DNA from: Monoplex corrugatus
Taxonomy: Eukaryota > Mollusca > Gastropoda > Littorinimorpha > Ranellidae
Reading direction: 5' to 3'
Assembly: GCA_030674185.1 (NCBI GenBank)
Contig: JAPXFY010000015.1
Span: 18,653,989 to 18,717,988, forward strand
Length of the DNA: 64,000 bases
Both the position numbers and the translations under genes were made by a program. Each line of letters starts with the position of its first letter. Within the stretch, counting starts at the first letter, position 1. This document shows positions 1 to 12,345 of the stretch, in pieces. The notes under the pieces were generated by a model that saw only the letters and a program-made list of their open reading frames with translations, was not told the origin of the DNA and made no database searches.

Positions 1-1190
1 ATTGTTTTTTTAGACAGTGGTGGGAAATCGAAAGATCTGATATCAGTTTTACTGACGTTGTTAGGGGTGACATTTTGTGTTAGGGGGAGGATATTGAAAA
101 TATTGAAAGAACCAATTTCTTTTTTCACGAGTTTTTGATTTGGTTGGTAAATTAAAACACATCTGTTGGTATGATTGCCCACATTCAAGCAAACAGGAAC
201 CAGAAAAACATGAAAATACAATCAGAATGCGTATTTAATACAAGCAGACAAGACGGGCACCAATTTCAGCTAACTGGCCATTGTCATGCGTAAACACAAG
301 ATCACAGAAGAACAAACAACAAATTAAAAAAATATGAGAAAAAGGCTAAAACTTCACTGCGGCTTTGTCCAGTGGGAGAAAAGGATATGTAGAGTATGTG
401 ATACAATTCTGCAGTAGTGTTTCCAGATTCTTACTCTTCACAGCTTCATTGCAAAATAGTAATTATCAGAATAGCAAAAAAAATAAGGTAATGATAATAG
501 TAATACAAATAATAATGATGATAATGACAATTAAAGACTCCTTCATGTGATGAAAATATAGCCAACGGTTGCTGAAGGTGAGATCTCCATAACTGCTTAT
601 GATCATGGTCTATCAGTTTTAGCCAGTCATAAGGTGCTGTTGCCCCTTTGGCAGTATGGTACTTCAGTTCTGTTGTACTAACTGAGATATGAGTTCTGTT
701 ATACTGACTGAGATATGTATGTTGAAGACCAGGGATACTGACCCTAGCGATGTAGTTTTGTGGTATTGTCTTTGAGATTGTTGTTGTAGGCAGATAAATG
801 TGTTTGTTGTCTTGTATTTGTTCACCCCATGCTGTTTTTATTGTATGCAGATAATTGTGGCTGTTTTGTTTCTCTCTGTGCCCCCCCCCCCCCCTTCCCA
901 CAAATTTCACAAACATGTTTTACAGGTTTCTCAGTTATACAAAACCTGAATATTACATAACTACATAGTTACCAATATTGATAAACGTTGATGCATTTGC
1001 TTCATGCTCTTGGGAAAATTCATTACACTTCATTAATGAACTGATACTGAAGTAAGTATCGGTGCATATTTGTGCAAATTATAAATCATTTGGCCAGTGC
1101 ATTTATAAACAACACAAACCAATACATTTATAAACAAAGTTGTAAATAAAGAATAAAGATAGCCGAGCAACAAATGATCGATCATTTGCA
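1..1190. other. AT-rich noncoding stretch, no gene seen
   Basis: I see no coding exon, RNA gene or recognisable mobile element. Open frames here are short and low-complexity. The stretch contains a small ATA/ATG-rich tract near 485-530 and a poly-C run near 881-894. The simplest reading is intergenic DNA or a far-upstream intron. Confidence 0.5.
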
Positions 1191-1213
1191 CGCGCGCGTG
1201 CGCGCGCGACACA

Positions 1214-1311
<98 letters not shown>

Positions 1312-1320
1312 ACACACACC
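1190..1320. repeat. (CA)n microsatellite with alternating CG/CA head
   Basis: A run of alternating purine-pyrimidine sequence starts with CGCGCG-type dinucleotides at about 1191-1208 and continues as an almost pure CA array to 1320. Cys/Val or Thr/His open frames over it are artefacts of the dinucleotide repeat. The CG-rich head followed by CA is a Z-DNA-prone arrangement. Confidence 0.95.
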
Positions 1321-3525
1321 AACCAGCGCATTCACGCATACAAAGCCGTAAATAAAGAACAGACATAGCCAAGTAGGAGTGAGTGGTAAAAGAATAACAA
1401 CCAGAGGGCTTTATTGTCCTCCCTGTGTGTAAGTTTGAAGAAGGAATAGACGGGACAAGAAGTGGCGGGGTATAACCAGTTTAGTGCGGCTGGCTGTGCT
1501 CTTGTCGTCCTCAAGGGAATCGAGATTAGAGGACTGTAGTCAAGTCAGCCCCTGCAATCAAGTTAATTACCAGCTTCATTTTCTGTTGTGTGTGTGTGTG
1601 CGTGTCAAACCTTTGTTGCCACCCATCCAGCCGGCTGCCACCCCCCACCCCATCCCTCCTTTCCCCCAAATGTGTGGCTGGAATCTGTGACAACATCTTC
1701 CACTGGAATTGGGCTGTAGTCGAAAAGTGAGGTTTTCCAGTCAGTCTCTCCGTCTTCTCCTCTCTCTCTCTCTCTTTGTGATATACAGAGGAGAGAGAGA
1801 GAGAGAGAACAATTGTTATTTACGAGGGTATGAAATATGCAAAGTATGTGCTTGTTTTACGTTCAGCTCCACCCAAAAAGGGTCTACATTACACTATACA
1901 GAAAGTTTACATTAGACAATGCAGACATTCCAACAAGACTAGGTATTTGGTCGACAAAAAGTAGATTTGGAGTTTTTTCCAGATAAGCCCAATAAAATTT
2001 GTTATCAATTTAGAGTGAGAGAGAGAGATTGGTGTGTGTGTGTGTGTGGTGTGTGTGTGTACATGCGCGCTAGCACTGTTACGTAGTTTCTTCTTTTTTT
2101 TTCTGTGCGTGTAAGCGTGTCTCTTCAGATGTACCGGTATGTATTCGCGCGTTATGCACTCGCACATACACATGTTTGCCTCTCTGTATGGCTACGTACT
2201 AAAGTGTCGGTCAGATGCAGGGGAAGGGGCAGGAACCCACGGAGATGTAAGGGGAAGTAATTTGCTTGACAGCTTTGTAGTTGGCCACCCGCCTGGTGAT
2301 GAGGCCGTGAAGCGAACCGGCACAATCGTCCACTTGACCGGCCTGGCCCATCAGACTACCAGGGTGCTCTATTCCTCACACATCCCACGTCTCGCCACCG
2401 CACTTACCAAGCCTAGTGAGAGAATTCCACCCAATCACAACCAGACCAGCAGCCCTGGCAGGGGAACCCAATCTTTGCTACACGTTCTCCTTCTCCCTTC
2501 CCCAACCCCCTGCCTCTTTTCTCCCCCCCCCCCCCCCGTCCCCCCACGACCTCCAACTGTCAATAGCCGGGTCCCTGCCTCGCCACAAAAACGGATTTGG
2601 GGGCCGGCGAATTGAGGGGCAATATTGAGTTAGCCATGCACATGTCAAGGGGGGCGGTGGGCTTCTGCCCCTGCCGTTCAATATCACTGTTGGGTCAGTC
2701 TCTTCACGTTTGGGAGCTCAGTCTTCTGTTATGGATCGCTCCCCCCCCCCCCCCCGAACTGTGTATGGGGGGGGGGGGTGTATGTGTGTGGTGGTTGTGG
2801 CCACTACTCACTGAGACGAAGTATTATTGATGAATTGCTTGGAACAGTTTTACCAGACGGTTTAGAAGTTGTCTGGGTTGATGTTGGCACATTTGGTATC
2901 TGATGAATGTATGGCGTTTCCAGATCTTTTGATAACAAGTTTGGCTGTTCTTCTTTTTTTGTTCCCCCCTCAGAAAATTAACTGGCGTTGTCATCCTCTT
3001 CCGCCCCACCCCATGCTTGCGAACTCGCTTTTTTCTCTCCCCTCCACTACCCCCCCCCCCCCCTCCTCGCTGTAACACCATTAATTTTGTCTTATACCTC
3101 CAGTATAACTTAGCATAAATAAACATAGCACAGCATACGATGAGAGCATTAACAGCATTATCGGTCTCTGAGAAGATAAACCGTTTTACACTAGATCTAT
3201 CTCCTTCGCATTCCTTTTTACCTCCCTGGCTTTCAGAGCCGTGAAGGAAATGGTGAATGACAGTGAAGTAACTTGGTTTCTTTATGCCTATTGTGATTGA
3301 TTGGATCGCTAGAAAAACGCCAACGAGTGCGGTTTCTTTCGTGTTCAGGAAGCCTTTTTGTTGCAGATTGACTTGCGGTGTGCTGGGAGTTGTAGGCTAG
3401 TTCTTACAGGTCGGATGATTGCATCATATCAGCATTGGACAGATTTAAGAAAAAAGTAATTTCTTTCCAAATTTGTTCATTTTGATTGGAGATTCATCTG
3501 CAGTGGGGTACTTTGGATTCAGAAA
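1321..3525. other. Noncoding stretch with pyrimidine runs and a GC-richer block
   Basis: No convincing exon is visible. The stretch holds short CT/GA inverted runs at about 1758-1808, poly-C or poly-G runs near 2522-2537, 2741-2754, 2767-2777 and 3050-3062, and a GC-richer block at about 2200-2480. That block carries a long open frame but no recognisable domain. I could not assign any function. Confidence 0.4.
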
Positions 3526-3651
3526 TTAACCCTTTGACTCCCGTACCCTGCAGGGAGCTGGTGGACAGAGTGAGAGATTCAAAGAGTTAAGTTTTTGTTT
3601 CACTGGCATGGTTGACAATACAAGATGCTGGTGGACAGGGTGCAGGGTTAA
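3526..3651. mobile_element. TTAA-bounded palindromic MITE, copy 1
   Basis: The element begins TTAACCCTTTGACTCCCG and ends with an inverted counterpart followed by TTAA. Inside are the family's hallmark words: GGAGCTGGTGGACAG, AAGTTTTTG and the CATGGTTGACAATAC-type segment. The left half is shortened. It is a piggyBac-like non-autonomous element by structure; see copies at 19672, 29844 and 52557. Confidence 0.75.
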
Positions 3652-4227
3652 GGTCCCCTCCTGTTCTGGAACCACAGCGGATTTTGATTTTAGTTAGCAG
3701 AGGGTTCCTCTTTCCCGTCATGCTGGCTTGCCCTCAAAACTTATTTCTCCTTCCAGGTCTTTCACCAGTATTTCTTCTGAATTCTCTCTTTTGATCCCCA
3801 AAGAGGGAGTATGACTGCCTTTCAGGCGGGATAAAGGACGGTCATACACGCAAAAATCTGCTCCCTTTCAGCTAGGTAAGCAGGTTTGTATGAGCTTAGA
3901 TAGGGAGTGCTCGCAGGAGCTCTTGCCTGCAAAAGAAGAACAGGTGAATTGTTCACTTAATTCTAAAGCCTGAGGTGTTGTGTGGAGGGTTTGCAGTGTG
4001 AGATGTTGTGTGGAAGTTTACGGTGTGATGACGTTTACACATCGTTTTGGTGTAATGGAGAGCCCTGCGTGTTTTGTTTTTTTTCTGGTTCACAGAGATT
4101 GACTCACAAGAAAATGTCATTATTTATAGGATTTTGTCGCTTCTTTGCTTGCCTTTTCCACCCAAAAGAAAAATTACGATACATTCGTTTGGAAAATGGA
4201 ACGAGTTTCTGGATTCTCTGTCTCTCG

Positions 4228-4235
4228 CTGGTCTG

Positions 4236-4307
<72 letters not shown>

Positions 4308-4430
4308 TCCCCCCCTCTCTCTCTCTGCCCCTCTCTCTCCCAATGCCTCTCTGTCTCTCTTTTCTTTCTTTCTCTCTCCCTCTCTCCCTCTCTATCATGC
4401 ATGCACGCATGGGGGGGGGGGGGGGGGGGA
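4228..4430. repeat. (CT)n microsatellite followed by poly-G
   Basis: An uninterrupted CT array covers about 4230-4305. Imperfect CT/C-rich sequence follows to about 4395, then a run of about 19 G at 4410-4430. The Leu/Ser and Arg/Glu open frames on both strands are repeat artefacts. Confidence 0.95.
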
Positions 4431-4599
4431 ATCCTAGTCGTATCTCATCTCTCACATTACACCAAATTTTTCCCTACTTCCCTTCAGATGTTGGTCTCTT
4501 GCCCCTCTTACCTTACCTTACTTCTTCCTGCTTGTTTACCCCTTTTCTCTCTCTCTCTTATCCTCACTTTGCTCACTCATTCAGCAGTAATTAACTTCG

Positions 4600-4975
4600 A
4601 GTTTTGTCCAGCTTTCCACGCCTCACTCCAGCCCAATTGAAACGCTGTTTGCCAGGGCCTTTGAGTGTCTTTGTCGATAACATTACATTCGGTTTCATCT
4701 TTTGTGGCGGGCTGTCCTGTGATGATTGCCTGGGCCAGGCCTGGTCTCCTTGGAGACGTGGCTCTATCAAATGAGTTTTTGATCACCGCCTTCAGTTTTG
4801 ACAGAGTTTTACAAAAATTGCCTGCCACAAGAATGAACATTGACATTTCTGGAATGATCCCGGATCAGGGAGAAGGCGAAAAGACTTCCCAGAACTGTCG
4901 CCGGGATCAATTGACGTCAGCGGCTTGTCAAAATATTGAAGGCTTTTTAACGGTTGCACTCAAAACTCCTTGACT
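4600..4975. other. Non-repetitive balanced-composition block, function unknown
   Basis: This block is unlike its flanks: balanced base composition, no simple repeats, and an open plus-strand frame from 4665 to 4973. It has no identifiable domain and no clear acceptor/donor pair at its ends. A conserved noncoding element is one possible reading, but only sequence texture supports it. Confidence 0.25.
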
Positions 4976-5368
4976 CTTCCGTTTCCTCCCCCACCCACCC
5001 CTTTTTTTTTTTTTTTTTTTTTTTTTTAAGTATGGGGGGAGTCGAGGGATGTGGTCAAGACCTGAGAAGATTGGACCTGTAGAAATGTTTGATGACTAAA
5101 GAATGCAGTTAGGAGGAAAGAAAAAAAAAAGAACAAGGCATTTGTTAGGTAGAAAGAAAAAGAAAAAAAATCAATAACACACAATTTACTAGAAAGGTGA
5201 AGAAGGTAATATACGAGTCCAACGAAAGAGAAGAAATGCAAACTTACTTGCTCTGCAGAAAAATGGAGGTGCGTCTTTGACTAGGAAACAGTTGTTGTTG
5301 TTTTTTAAGTCCAAATCAGAGCGACTGCCAGTGTTCGAACAAATCAAAACAAAACAAAACAACACAAC

Positions 5369-5369
<1 letters not shown>

Positions 5370-5467
<98 letters not shown>

Positions 5468-5615
5468 ACACACTCAATGAAAATAGAATGAGAACACTTT
5501 GAATTCACCTAACAACACACACACACACACACACACACAACACACACACACACACCACACACCACACACACATCAATGAAAATAGAATGAGAACACTTTG
5601 AATTCACCTAACAAC

Positions 5616-5705
<90 letters not shown>

Positions 5706-5773
5706 AATGAAAATAGAATAACACTTTGAATTCACCTAACAACACACACACACACACACGCACATAACACACA

Positions 5774-5861
<88 letters not shown>

Positions 5862-5901
5862 ACAATGAAAATAGAATCAGAACACTTTGAATTCACCTAA
5901 C
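5370..5901. repeat. Compound minisatellite: 40-bp unit spaced by (CA)n arrays
   Basis: Four near-identical copies of a unit of about 40 bp (core CAATGAAAATAGAATGAGAA, then CACTTTGAATTCACCTAACAA) lie at about 5475-5513, 5574-5613, 5704-5741 and 5865-5901. CA arrays of roughly 50-120 bp separate them. The third and fourth copies show small differences (loss of GAG; ATCAG for ATGAG). The whole CA-array-plus-unit block was evidently duplicated. Confidence 0.9.
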
Positions 5902-6605
5902 AAAGACAGGCACACATTTTGTTGTCAACTGGTATTTGTCAGTCGGTTATAAAAGACAGTGAAGAAACAAATCCTCAAAATTTAGGAAAAAGAACAGCTG
6001 AACATCCCAATGTTTTGTTGGACAGGAGGAAATGGCTGCTAAGAAATTGTTTAAAAAGTGTTTGTGAATTGTGGCAACTGAGAAGCAAGGGAGACAGATG
6101 TAATGATTTGAGGGAAATGAGATGAATTCTACAATGAAAAAATAATCATGCCATATTTTTTTTTATTCTGATGTGGTGAATTCGCAGGTGGTATTGTATT
6201 CAAATGTTTATTATCCGCTCTGTGTCCAAAAGAAATCTTTAATCTTTTAACTAAAATATTTTTTAAAAATCAGTAAACTGAACAAAAACAAACAACAACA
6301 AAAAACCCTGTATTTTTCTCTTTTAGTTTTAAGATTTGATACTACTGTCATGACAGGTATGTTTTATGGTGTGGCTCAAATAGTAGTGGTTGACGTGTAT
6401 GATATGGTCAATTGGATAGAAAAATATGAAAGTGAGAGATATGGCTGACAACATAAATGGTTTGTGAATTAGTGTAACAAATTTTTTTTCTTTACATACA
6501 GTTTTAATTTCAGCTCTTTGGCTGTTGGATTGGTTTTTTGTTTTTGCCTTTTTTGTTTGGGATTGGGGTTTATTTTTTGTTTTTTGTTTGTTTTCATCTT
6601 CCTTT
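5902..6605. other. AT-rich noncoding stretch, nothing recognised
   Basis: Apart from A/T homopolymers and TTTTG-type low-complexity sequence near 6530-6600, I see no gene, repeat family or exon signal in this stretch. Confidence 0.45.
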
Positions 6606-6800
6606 TGGCCCATTAGCTCAGTTGTGAAAGCACCATGTTCAGAACAGAAGTGTTGCGAGTTCATCCATTGTAATTTGTATAGAGCCTTGGACACAAGATC
6701 TGATATCTAGAGTTCAACCCCAGCCAGCAACATTAAAACCTGGCCTGTTCGCTATCCATCTCCGTGTTTCCATCTTGTGATGGTGTCAGCTTATTGTTTC
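6606..6800 (+). mobile_element. tRNA-derived SINE
   Basis: A tRNA-like head starts near 6609 with an A-box-like TTAGCTCAGTTGTGAAAGCACC. A B-box-like AGAGTTCAACCCC lies about 90 bp further on at 6708-6720. The body after it (CTGGCCTGTTCGCTATCCATC and following) shows no open frame. The A-to-B-box spacing is larger than in a tRNA, as expected for a decayed or insertion-bearing SINE. It is not a functional tRNA gene: no cloverleaf can be closed. Confidence 0.55.
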
Positions 6801-8077
6801 ATAGACACTCGAGCAAGTTCATTACAGTCTGCTGATTGCCAGTAGTTAGGCTCTGGACCCTCCTAAGAACTAAACAATCATGTTATTTTATATGGCATTA
6901 TTTCACATTGAAGAATTTAACCTCGCTTCCCTTAGGTCATCATGCTCATCTCCCCTGCTTCCCTGTTACCACAATTCACATAAACTTTATGATTTCATAC
7001 TAGTAATTTTCTCCTGTTCCTTGAAACACCGTGGAAGTTCTGGTGTGTTTTTTGTTTGTTTTGTTTTTGTTTTGTTTTGTTTTGGTTTTTTTTGGGGGGG
7101 GGGGGGGGGGGGGATTGGAGTGTTTTTGTTTAGTTTTTTGTCTTTTGTATACACTTAGCAAAGGCCAGTCGGCAAAAAAATTTGCGTCTGTTGTGTTTAA
7201 TTAAATAAGCAGTCTCAATTCTATTTTCATGTGTTTCTGGGTTTTAGTTACTGATTTAATTCAGGCTAGGAGAGTCGATTGTGAAATCAACCTGCTTCAA
7301 ATGAAATTAATGCGCATCAGATGATTTGTTGAGAGAGGAAGGGGGGGGGGGGGTATCGCTAGTGCTTACTTAGTTGATTTTTTCTTTAATAAACTGTGAC
7401 GTATGAAATTTAGGAGATGAGATTGGGAACTGACCTTCCGCGCTTCCTGTTTTTCGAATAACATGATTTGTTGATGGTCCCTGTGGACTGCCCTCATAAC
7501 ACGCTTCGTTTTGCCCACAGTGCAAGGGAGACAATCTGCTTCAGCTCTGCAAATCTTGATGTGTGTATGACAGACCTCTTTCTTCGGGCTTTTAGGGAGT
7601 GGGTGTGTGTGTGTGTCTGTCTGTATGTATGTATGTGTGTAGCTGTGTCTCACTGTGTGTGTGTGTGTCTGTGTGTGTGTGTGTGTTTGTCTGTGTACAT
7701 ACACTATTAGTTGCCAAGTTTATAATTAACTAGCATACTTAGCAAACTCGGTGGGAACAGAAATTATGGACAAACACAGTTCAGTGTTTAATTGATGACT
7801 CACCTAACAGAATTCCACCCTGTAAATTCTGGTGAGGTTTTTGGTCTTCATGAATGCATGCAAAGATTGTTAGGTGATTAACAGGTATAATATTTATGAG
7901 ATGCTGCTGCTGATAGAAATATTCTTGTGTATCAGCAGATAGTGTTACCATTTTCCTAGTAGATGTTTTCTCTGATGCACACATACATATTTTTTATGCA
8001 AGTGAACGAGTGCGTGTGTGTGTTGGCAGGTGTCTGTGTGTGTATTATGTGTAGTCCCGTCTTATGTGGGTGTACAT

Positions 8078-8120
<43 letters not shown>

Positions 8121-8610
8121 CGTGCATTTGTGTGAGTGTGTGTGTGTGTGAGACATTGGAAGTGGACATTTGATTGTGATTGATTTGTGGGTTTTTTATT
8201 AGTGTTATTATTTTTACCATTGTATCATTAAAGTTCATCTGTTTTCATTATAGTGGTAAGGGTTGACATGTGTCTGCCTTTGTCATTCATGCATTTGTGA
8301 AACGCTCAGGGCTTTTTTTTTCCTTTTTTTTTTTTCTTTTTATAGACGAGACCCTCTACAGGTAGTAATTGTGGTTGCTGAAAGTGGTAATGGTCCTAGT
8401 AGTAGGGGTAGTACTATTTGTGTGTACATATGCTCTCACAGACATATGCACATACGCACACTCGCACTGTCAGAGAACAAATCACATGAAGTCTCCATGA
8501 AAACTTAATGCAGGCATCATAGGGCACAGCATGGTAAAATGGGGCCAGTGAGTTGAGATTTACTCCATGAGATGTCAGGAAATATGACACCAGATCTTAT
8601 GTGCTTTATA
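6801..8610. other. Noncoding stretch with poly-G and TG microsatellites
   Basis: No exon is recognised. It contains poly-G runs at about 7096-7113 and 7340-7353, imperfect TG arrays at about 7600-7690 and 8076-8150, and T-rich tracts. Open frames on both strands are dominated by the repeats. Confidence 0.5.
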
Positions 8611-8725
8611 TTCACAGTGTACGTAACAGAACTCTCTTGATGATAGAGCACACCACAGAATATCACACTATTCACAGTGTGTACAACAGAAAACTCTCGA
8701 TGATAACACATACCATGGAATAGGT
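8611..8725. repeat. 60-bp tandem duplication
   Basis: A unit beginning TTCACAGTGTACGTAACAGA at 8611 recurs at 8671 as TTCACAGTGTGTACAACAGA. Both copies continue with CTCT(T/C)GATGATA and an ACACACCA-like end. Two diverged head-to-tail copies are visible. Confidence 0.8.
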
Positions 8726-10346
8726 GTGTGATTTGACACAATATCGTAAGACAGCTAAATGCTAGAGTAACAAAAGAATCAGGTTGGTACTTTTTTTTTC
8801 CAATTTGTATATCATAGACTTAAAAAGTGAATTGTGAAAACAAACATTAAGAACTTACAAAAGAAGGGATTCTTTCTTTTTTATTCACAACTCGATTTTC
8901 TAGTTTCTTTTCTATCAGGCTGATATTGACTGTGGAACAGTTGCCTGCTGTGTTTGCTTGCTTGTTTGCTTTCCTTGCCACACCTCTAACCCCCCCCCCC
9001 CCCCCAACTGTCTGCACCCATTCTTAACATGTTTTTTGATATCAGCAACTGTGAACTCATCATTTTTTTGAAAATGTGTATATTTCAGATACAGCAAAGT
9101 TTGTTGAGGTTTTCATGTTTAATGAATAAATGTGTAAAGTTTATGTGTAATCATTGCGTCATGGTTCCATAATGAGAAAATGATAATTGGGTCGTGTATA
9201 TTTTCACAGCATGGGTCACGTGAGCTAAAACAATAACAGTTTGTCAGTATTCATCTGTTCTCTTAGATTATAAGCTCATCAGCTGATTCTTACTAGTTGA
9301 CAAAAGAAAGTTAATTGTCTTGATGGTATTCCAATTTCCTGTGTAATGATTTGCGTTGAATTTGGATTGAGATTCATAATGCTTTATTAGTTTTTTAAAA
9401 AGTATATATACAGTATATATAGCTGCTGTTGGCCACAGTCAAAAACATAATTAAAATTGGAGACGGACAGTCAGATGTGTTAATCTAGTTGTAACAAACT
9501 CACAAACTAAAACCAGTCTGTGAGGGGAAAACCTACAGTTTGAGTTGATGTAATGATGGGGATATTCATTTCCAAATGCAGCCATGAAAAGTAACAGATG
9601 GTTATTTGCAGAAATCTATGATTTTTGTTATTTGTTTTTTACATCAATTGTATGCAGTTACATGGAGCACTGGTTTCTTTTTTTTTTCTCATCATGGGCC
9701 CTTTTTTTTTCTTTTTTTTTTTTTTTTTTTTAAAGCTATGAACTGAAGATGCACGTACTATTCACGCTCTGTTTATACAAAAAGACAGTTTGACATTTTC
9801 ATTAATCCTTTACAACATGGCATCTTATAAGAGCTTAAGTGGGTTTTCTGTGACCTTTTGTATATCATGTGGAGGTACATGTATGTGAGTGTTCTGTGGG
9901 AACATTGATACATGCAACATGCTATTTCAGAAACGTTCATTCATCATCATCTCGTTTCCTCTATGTGTAGTGTGTGCTTTTGTGTGCACCGGGAGTGTCG
10001 TTCATAAGCAAACAGGTGCGTGCCTGCGCTTGTGTGTGTGTGTGTGCGTGCGTGTGCGTGTGCGTGTGTGTGTGTGTGTCATTCACCTGCATTTCATTTC
10101 TTGTTTGACAATTCTGCAAGAAATAAGTCTATTTAGATTTCTTATGTATACTAATACACAATGACACCATTAAGATCAAGCGATTAACATCAGCAATACT
10201 GTTTTGCTAACTTGTATGAATTCATAGTTTTCTTAAGTTGGTGTTATCTCTGACAGTTATCAGTAACGAGTGGTATTAAATAACGAAAGGCAACAGTGCT
10301 GTCATGCATGGCTAAGTGAAATGTGGTAACAACATATGATAATATA
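8726..10346. other. AT-rich noncoding stretch
   Basis: I find no gene here. Landmarks are poly-T/poly-C runs (8992-9005, 9680-9732), a TATATA-rich patch at 9403-9421 and a short TG array at 10030-10080. Confidence 0.45.
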
Positions 10347-10735
10347 TGACCAGTTGCTGTGGTATAGTGCAACAGACTACTGATTGGAAGGTTGTGGGTT
10401 TGAATCACTTATCAGTCCTTTCAAAAATGAGAGTGGGATTTTTCGGCTCCAGAGGGTTCATACCGAGAGTTGAGCATGCTATGGGCTCATTGGGAAGAGT
10501 AGGACCACACAATTGAATCTCATCCACTTCACAAATGCATCACTGAGGATGTTGTTTGGATCTTTTGACCAGCAGTGCTTGTGTCTGTATCTCTCAGGCC
10601 TGGGTGATGCCAGGATATATTATGATAGTAAGTGAAGAGTACAGCCCTGTCACACAGTTTCAGTCCCAGATGGAACTCCTTTGCATCATGATTATCATCC
10701 ACATGGTCATCATCAGCATGAGCACAAAGGAAATG
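10347..10735 (+). mobile_element. tRNA-derived SINE, family A copy 1
   Basis: The head (TTGCTGTGGTATAGTGCAAC, then GGTTGTGGGTTTGAATC) carries A-box-like and B-box-like words. The body shares long stretches with 25565-25935, including GGACCACACA, GTCTCATCCACT, CTCTCAGGCCTGG and CAGCCCTGTCACACA. The tail ends in short ATC/TCATCA repeats. Two copies within the window with the same layout support a dispersed SINE family. The open frame inside it is incidental. Confidence 0.65.
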
Positions 10736-11249
10736 TTATTGTGATGATCAAAAAAAAAAAATTTCAGTGAAAATTGTGATAACAGATACTAACATGCACT
10801 CCAGTCTCAGTAATAATGTTCCAGTCTCAGTAATAATGTTTGGCAAAGGAACAACAAAGTACACATAGGCTGTTACATGGTTTTACCTTTTTTTTTTTTT
10901 TTTAAGATTGTAGTACGTGCCTGTGTATTCAGCTTCACATTATCACTGTCAAAATCTCTTTGTAAACACTCCCATCAAACAACTGGGCTTAAATCGTTGC
11001 TGCTTTGAGCTCTGTGTGCAGTGAGCATAATAGGTAAAATTAACATACGTTGTTATTGTTGTAAACTGACTACTCTGCTGCCGGGATGAGGAAAGAGCCT
11101 GATGCAGTATGATTTCCTGATTACTTAGTAGTTACTTCTGAGTATAGTTGAGGCAAATCAGCAGGATAAAACAAGGATTGGAAGCCACTTCTTGCTGACT
11201 TTTCACTGAGAGCCTGGAGCTTAGTTTTTAATGTGAGTGCACATAATAT

Positions 11250-11282
11250 ACACACATGCACACACACATATATACACACACA

Positions 11283-11340
<58 letters not shown>
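11250..11340. repeat. (CA)n microsatellite
   Basis: A CA array with a degenerate 5' end and a single CACC interruption near 11288. Confidence 0.95.
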
Positions 11341-11341
<1 letters not shown>

Positions 11342-11569
11342 TGTTTAACCACTTGATCGCTGCTGAACCTCAGGACTTTGAAAGGAAGCAAGTTAATTGA
11401 ATCATAACAAAAACCACACCTGTTCTCATATAGTATTACAAAGTCCGATCAGATTCATCAACTCTTTAAAACCCCTTTTCAGGCCACATGATTTTGTCAA
11501 CATTCAGTGACAGTTTGTGTAAATAAATCGTGTTGTTGATCCTCCTTTCTTCATATCGTCTCCTCTGTC

Positions 11570-11580
11570 TGTCTTCTTCT

Positions 11581-11635
<55 letters not shown>
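11570..11635. repeat. (CT)n microsatellite
   Basis: Two CT runs are separated by one TTC slip at about 11600. The flanks are unremarkable AT-rich sequence. Confidence 0.9.
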
Positions 11636-11636
<1 letters not shown>

Positions 11637-11999
11637 CTGGTCTCTTGTTCTGGTTTTGTTCATATCATCCAACTATACCAGTAGGTGTGGTAAAGAGTCA
11701 TGTATTTACGTATAGATCTAGTGGGTTTCGTTATTGGTGTTTTGTTTTGCGTGTTTTTGTTCTGGATTTTTTTGGTTTGCTTTTGTTGTTGTTTTTCGTT
11801 TTGTTTAGTTTTTTGTTTGTATGTGTGTGTGTGTTTTTGTTTGTTTTTCCACGATTTTGTCAGAATGCTGGTGGAATAGTATACATATAGGTTCGTGTTT
11901 TTAAAAAAGTGTACTTGTTGCTTCATTCCTACTATAATAAACACATTGACTTGCACACACACACTGTCTTTCAGTCCCAGTCAGTCAGTTTCTGAATTG

Positions 12000-12345
12000 G
12001 TCATCTTGAAAGGAAGTAAGTAGATAAAACAAATGAATAAAGGAAATGGGAACATCTGTCATGGGAAGTAAGCCTGACATGGAAAAAAGTTGCCTCCCTT
12101 ACTTCCCAAATACGACAAAACAATTTAACATCTTTCATGGGAGGTAAGCCATAACATTAAAAGTTCAAGGGAGATAAGCCATGGCATGATAAAAAAAATT
12201 CCTCCCCCTCCTGCCTTGATTTCGGGCATGTAACATGTCTTAGTTGTTAGTCTGAATCTGTCATCATTAAAAACAAACAAATAGATAAACCGAAGAAGCA
12301 GTGACATCTTTCAGGGTAGGTAAACCATGACGTGACAAGAAGTAA
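12000..12345. repeat. Diverged duplication with GGGARGTAAGCC words
   Basis: Sequence around 12000-12090 (GTCATCTTGAAAGGAAGTAAG, then ACATCTGTCATGGGAAGTAAG, then TGACATGG) recurs in diverged form at about 12255-12345, with a middle piece at 12128-12190 (ACATCTTTCATGGGAGGTAAG). This is an old, partly rearranged local duplication with no coding potential. Confidence 0.55.

Noticed and set aside
1033..1372. Cys/Val-rich frames over the CA array, and similar frames at 14084, 25002, 45654 and 51827
   Set aside because: Direct translation of CA/TG dinucleotide repeats; no biological coding signal.
6606..6730. Possible functional tRNA gene
   Set aside because: A-box and B-box words are present, but they are too far apart and no cloverleaf can be drawn. 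A SINE head explains it.
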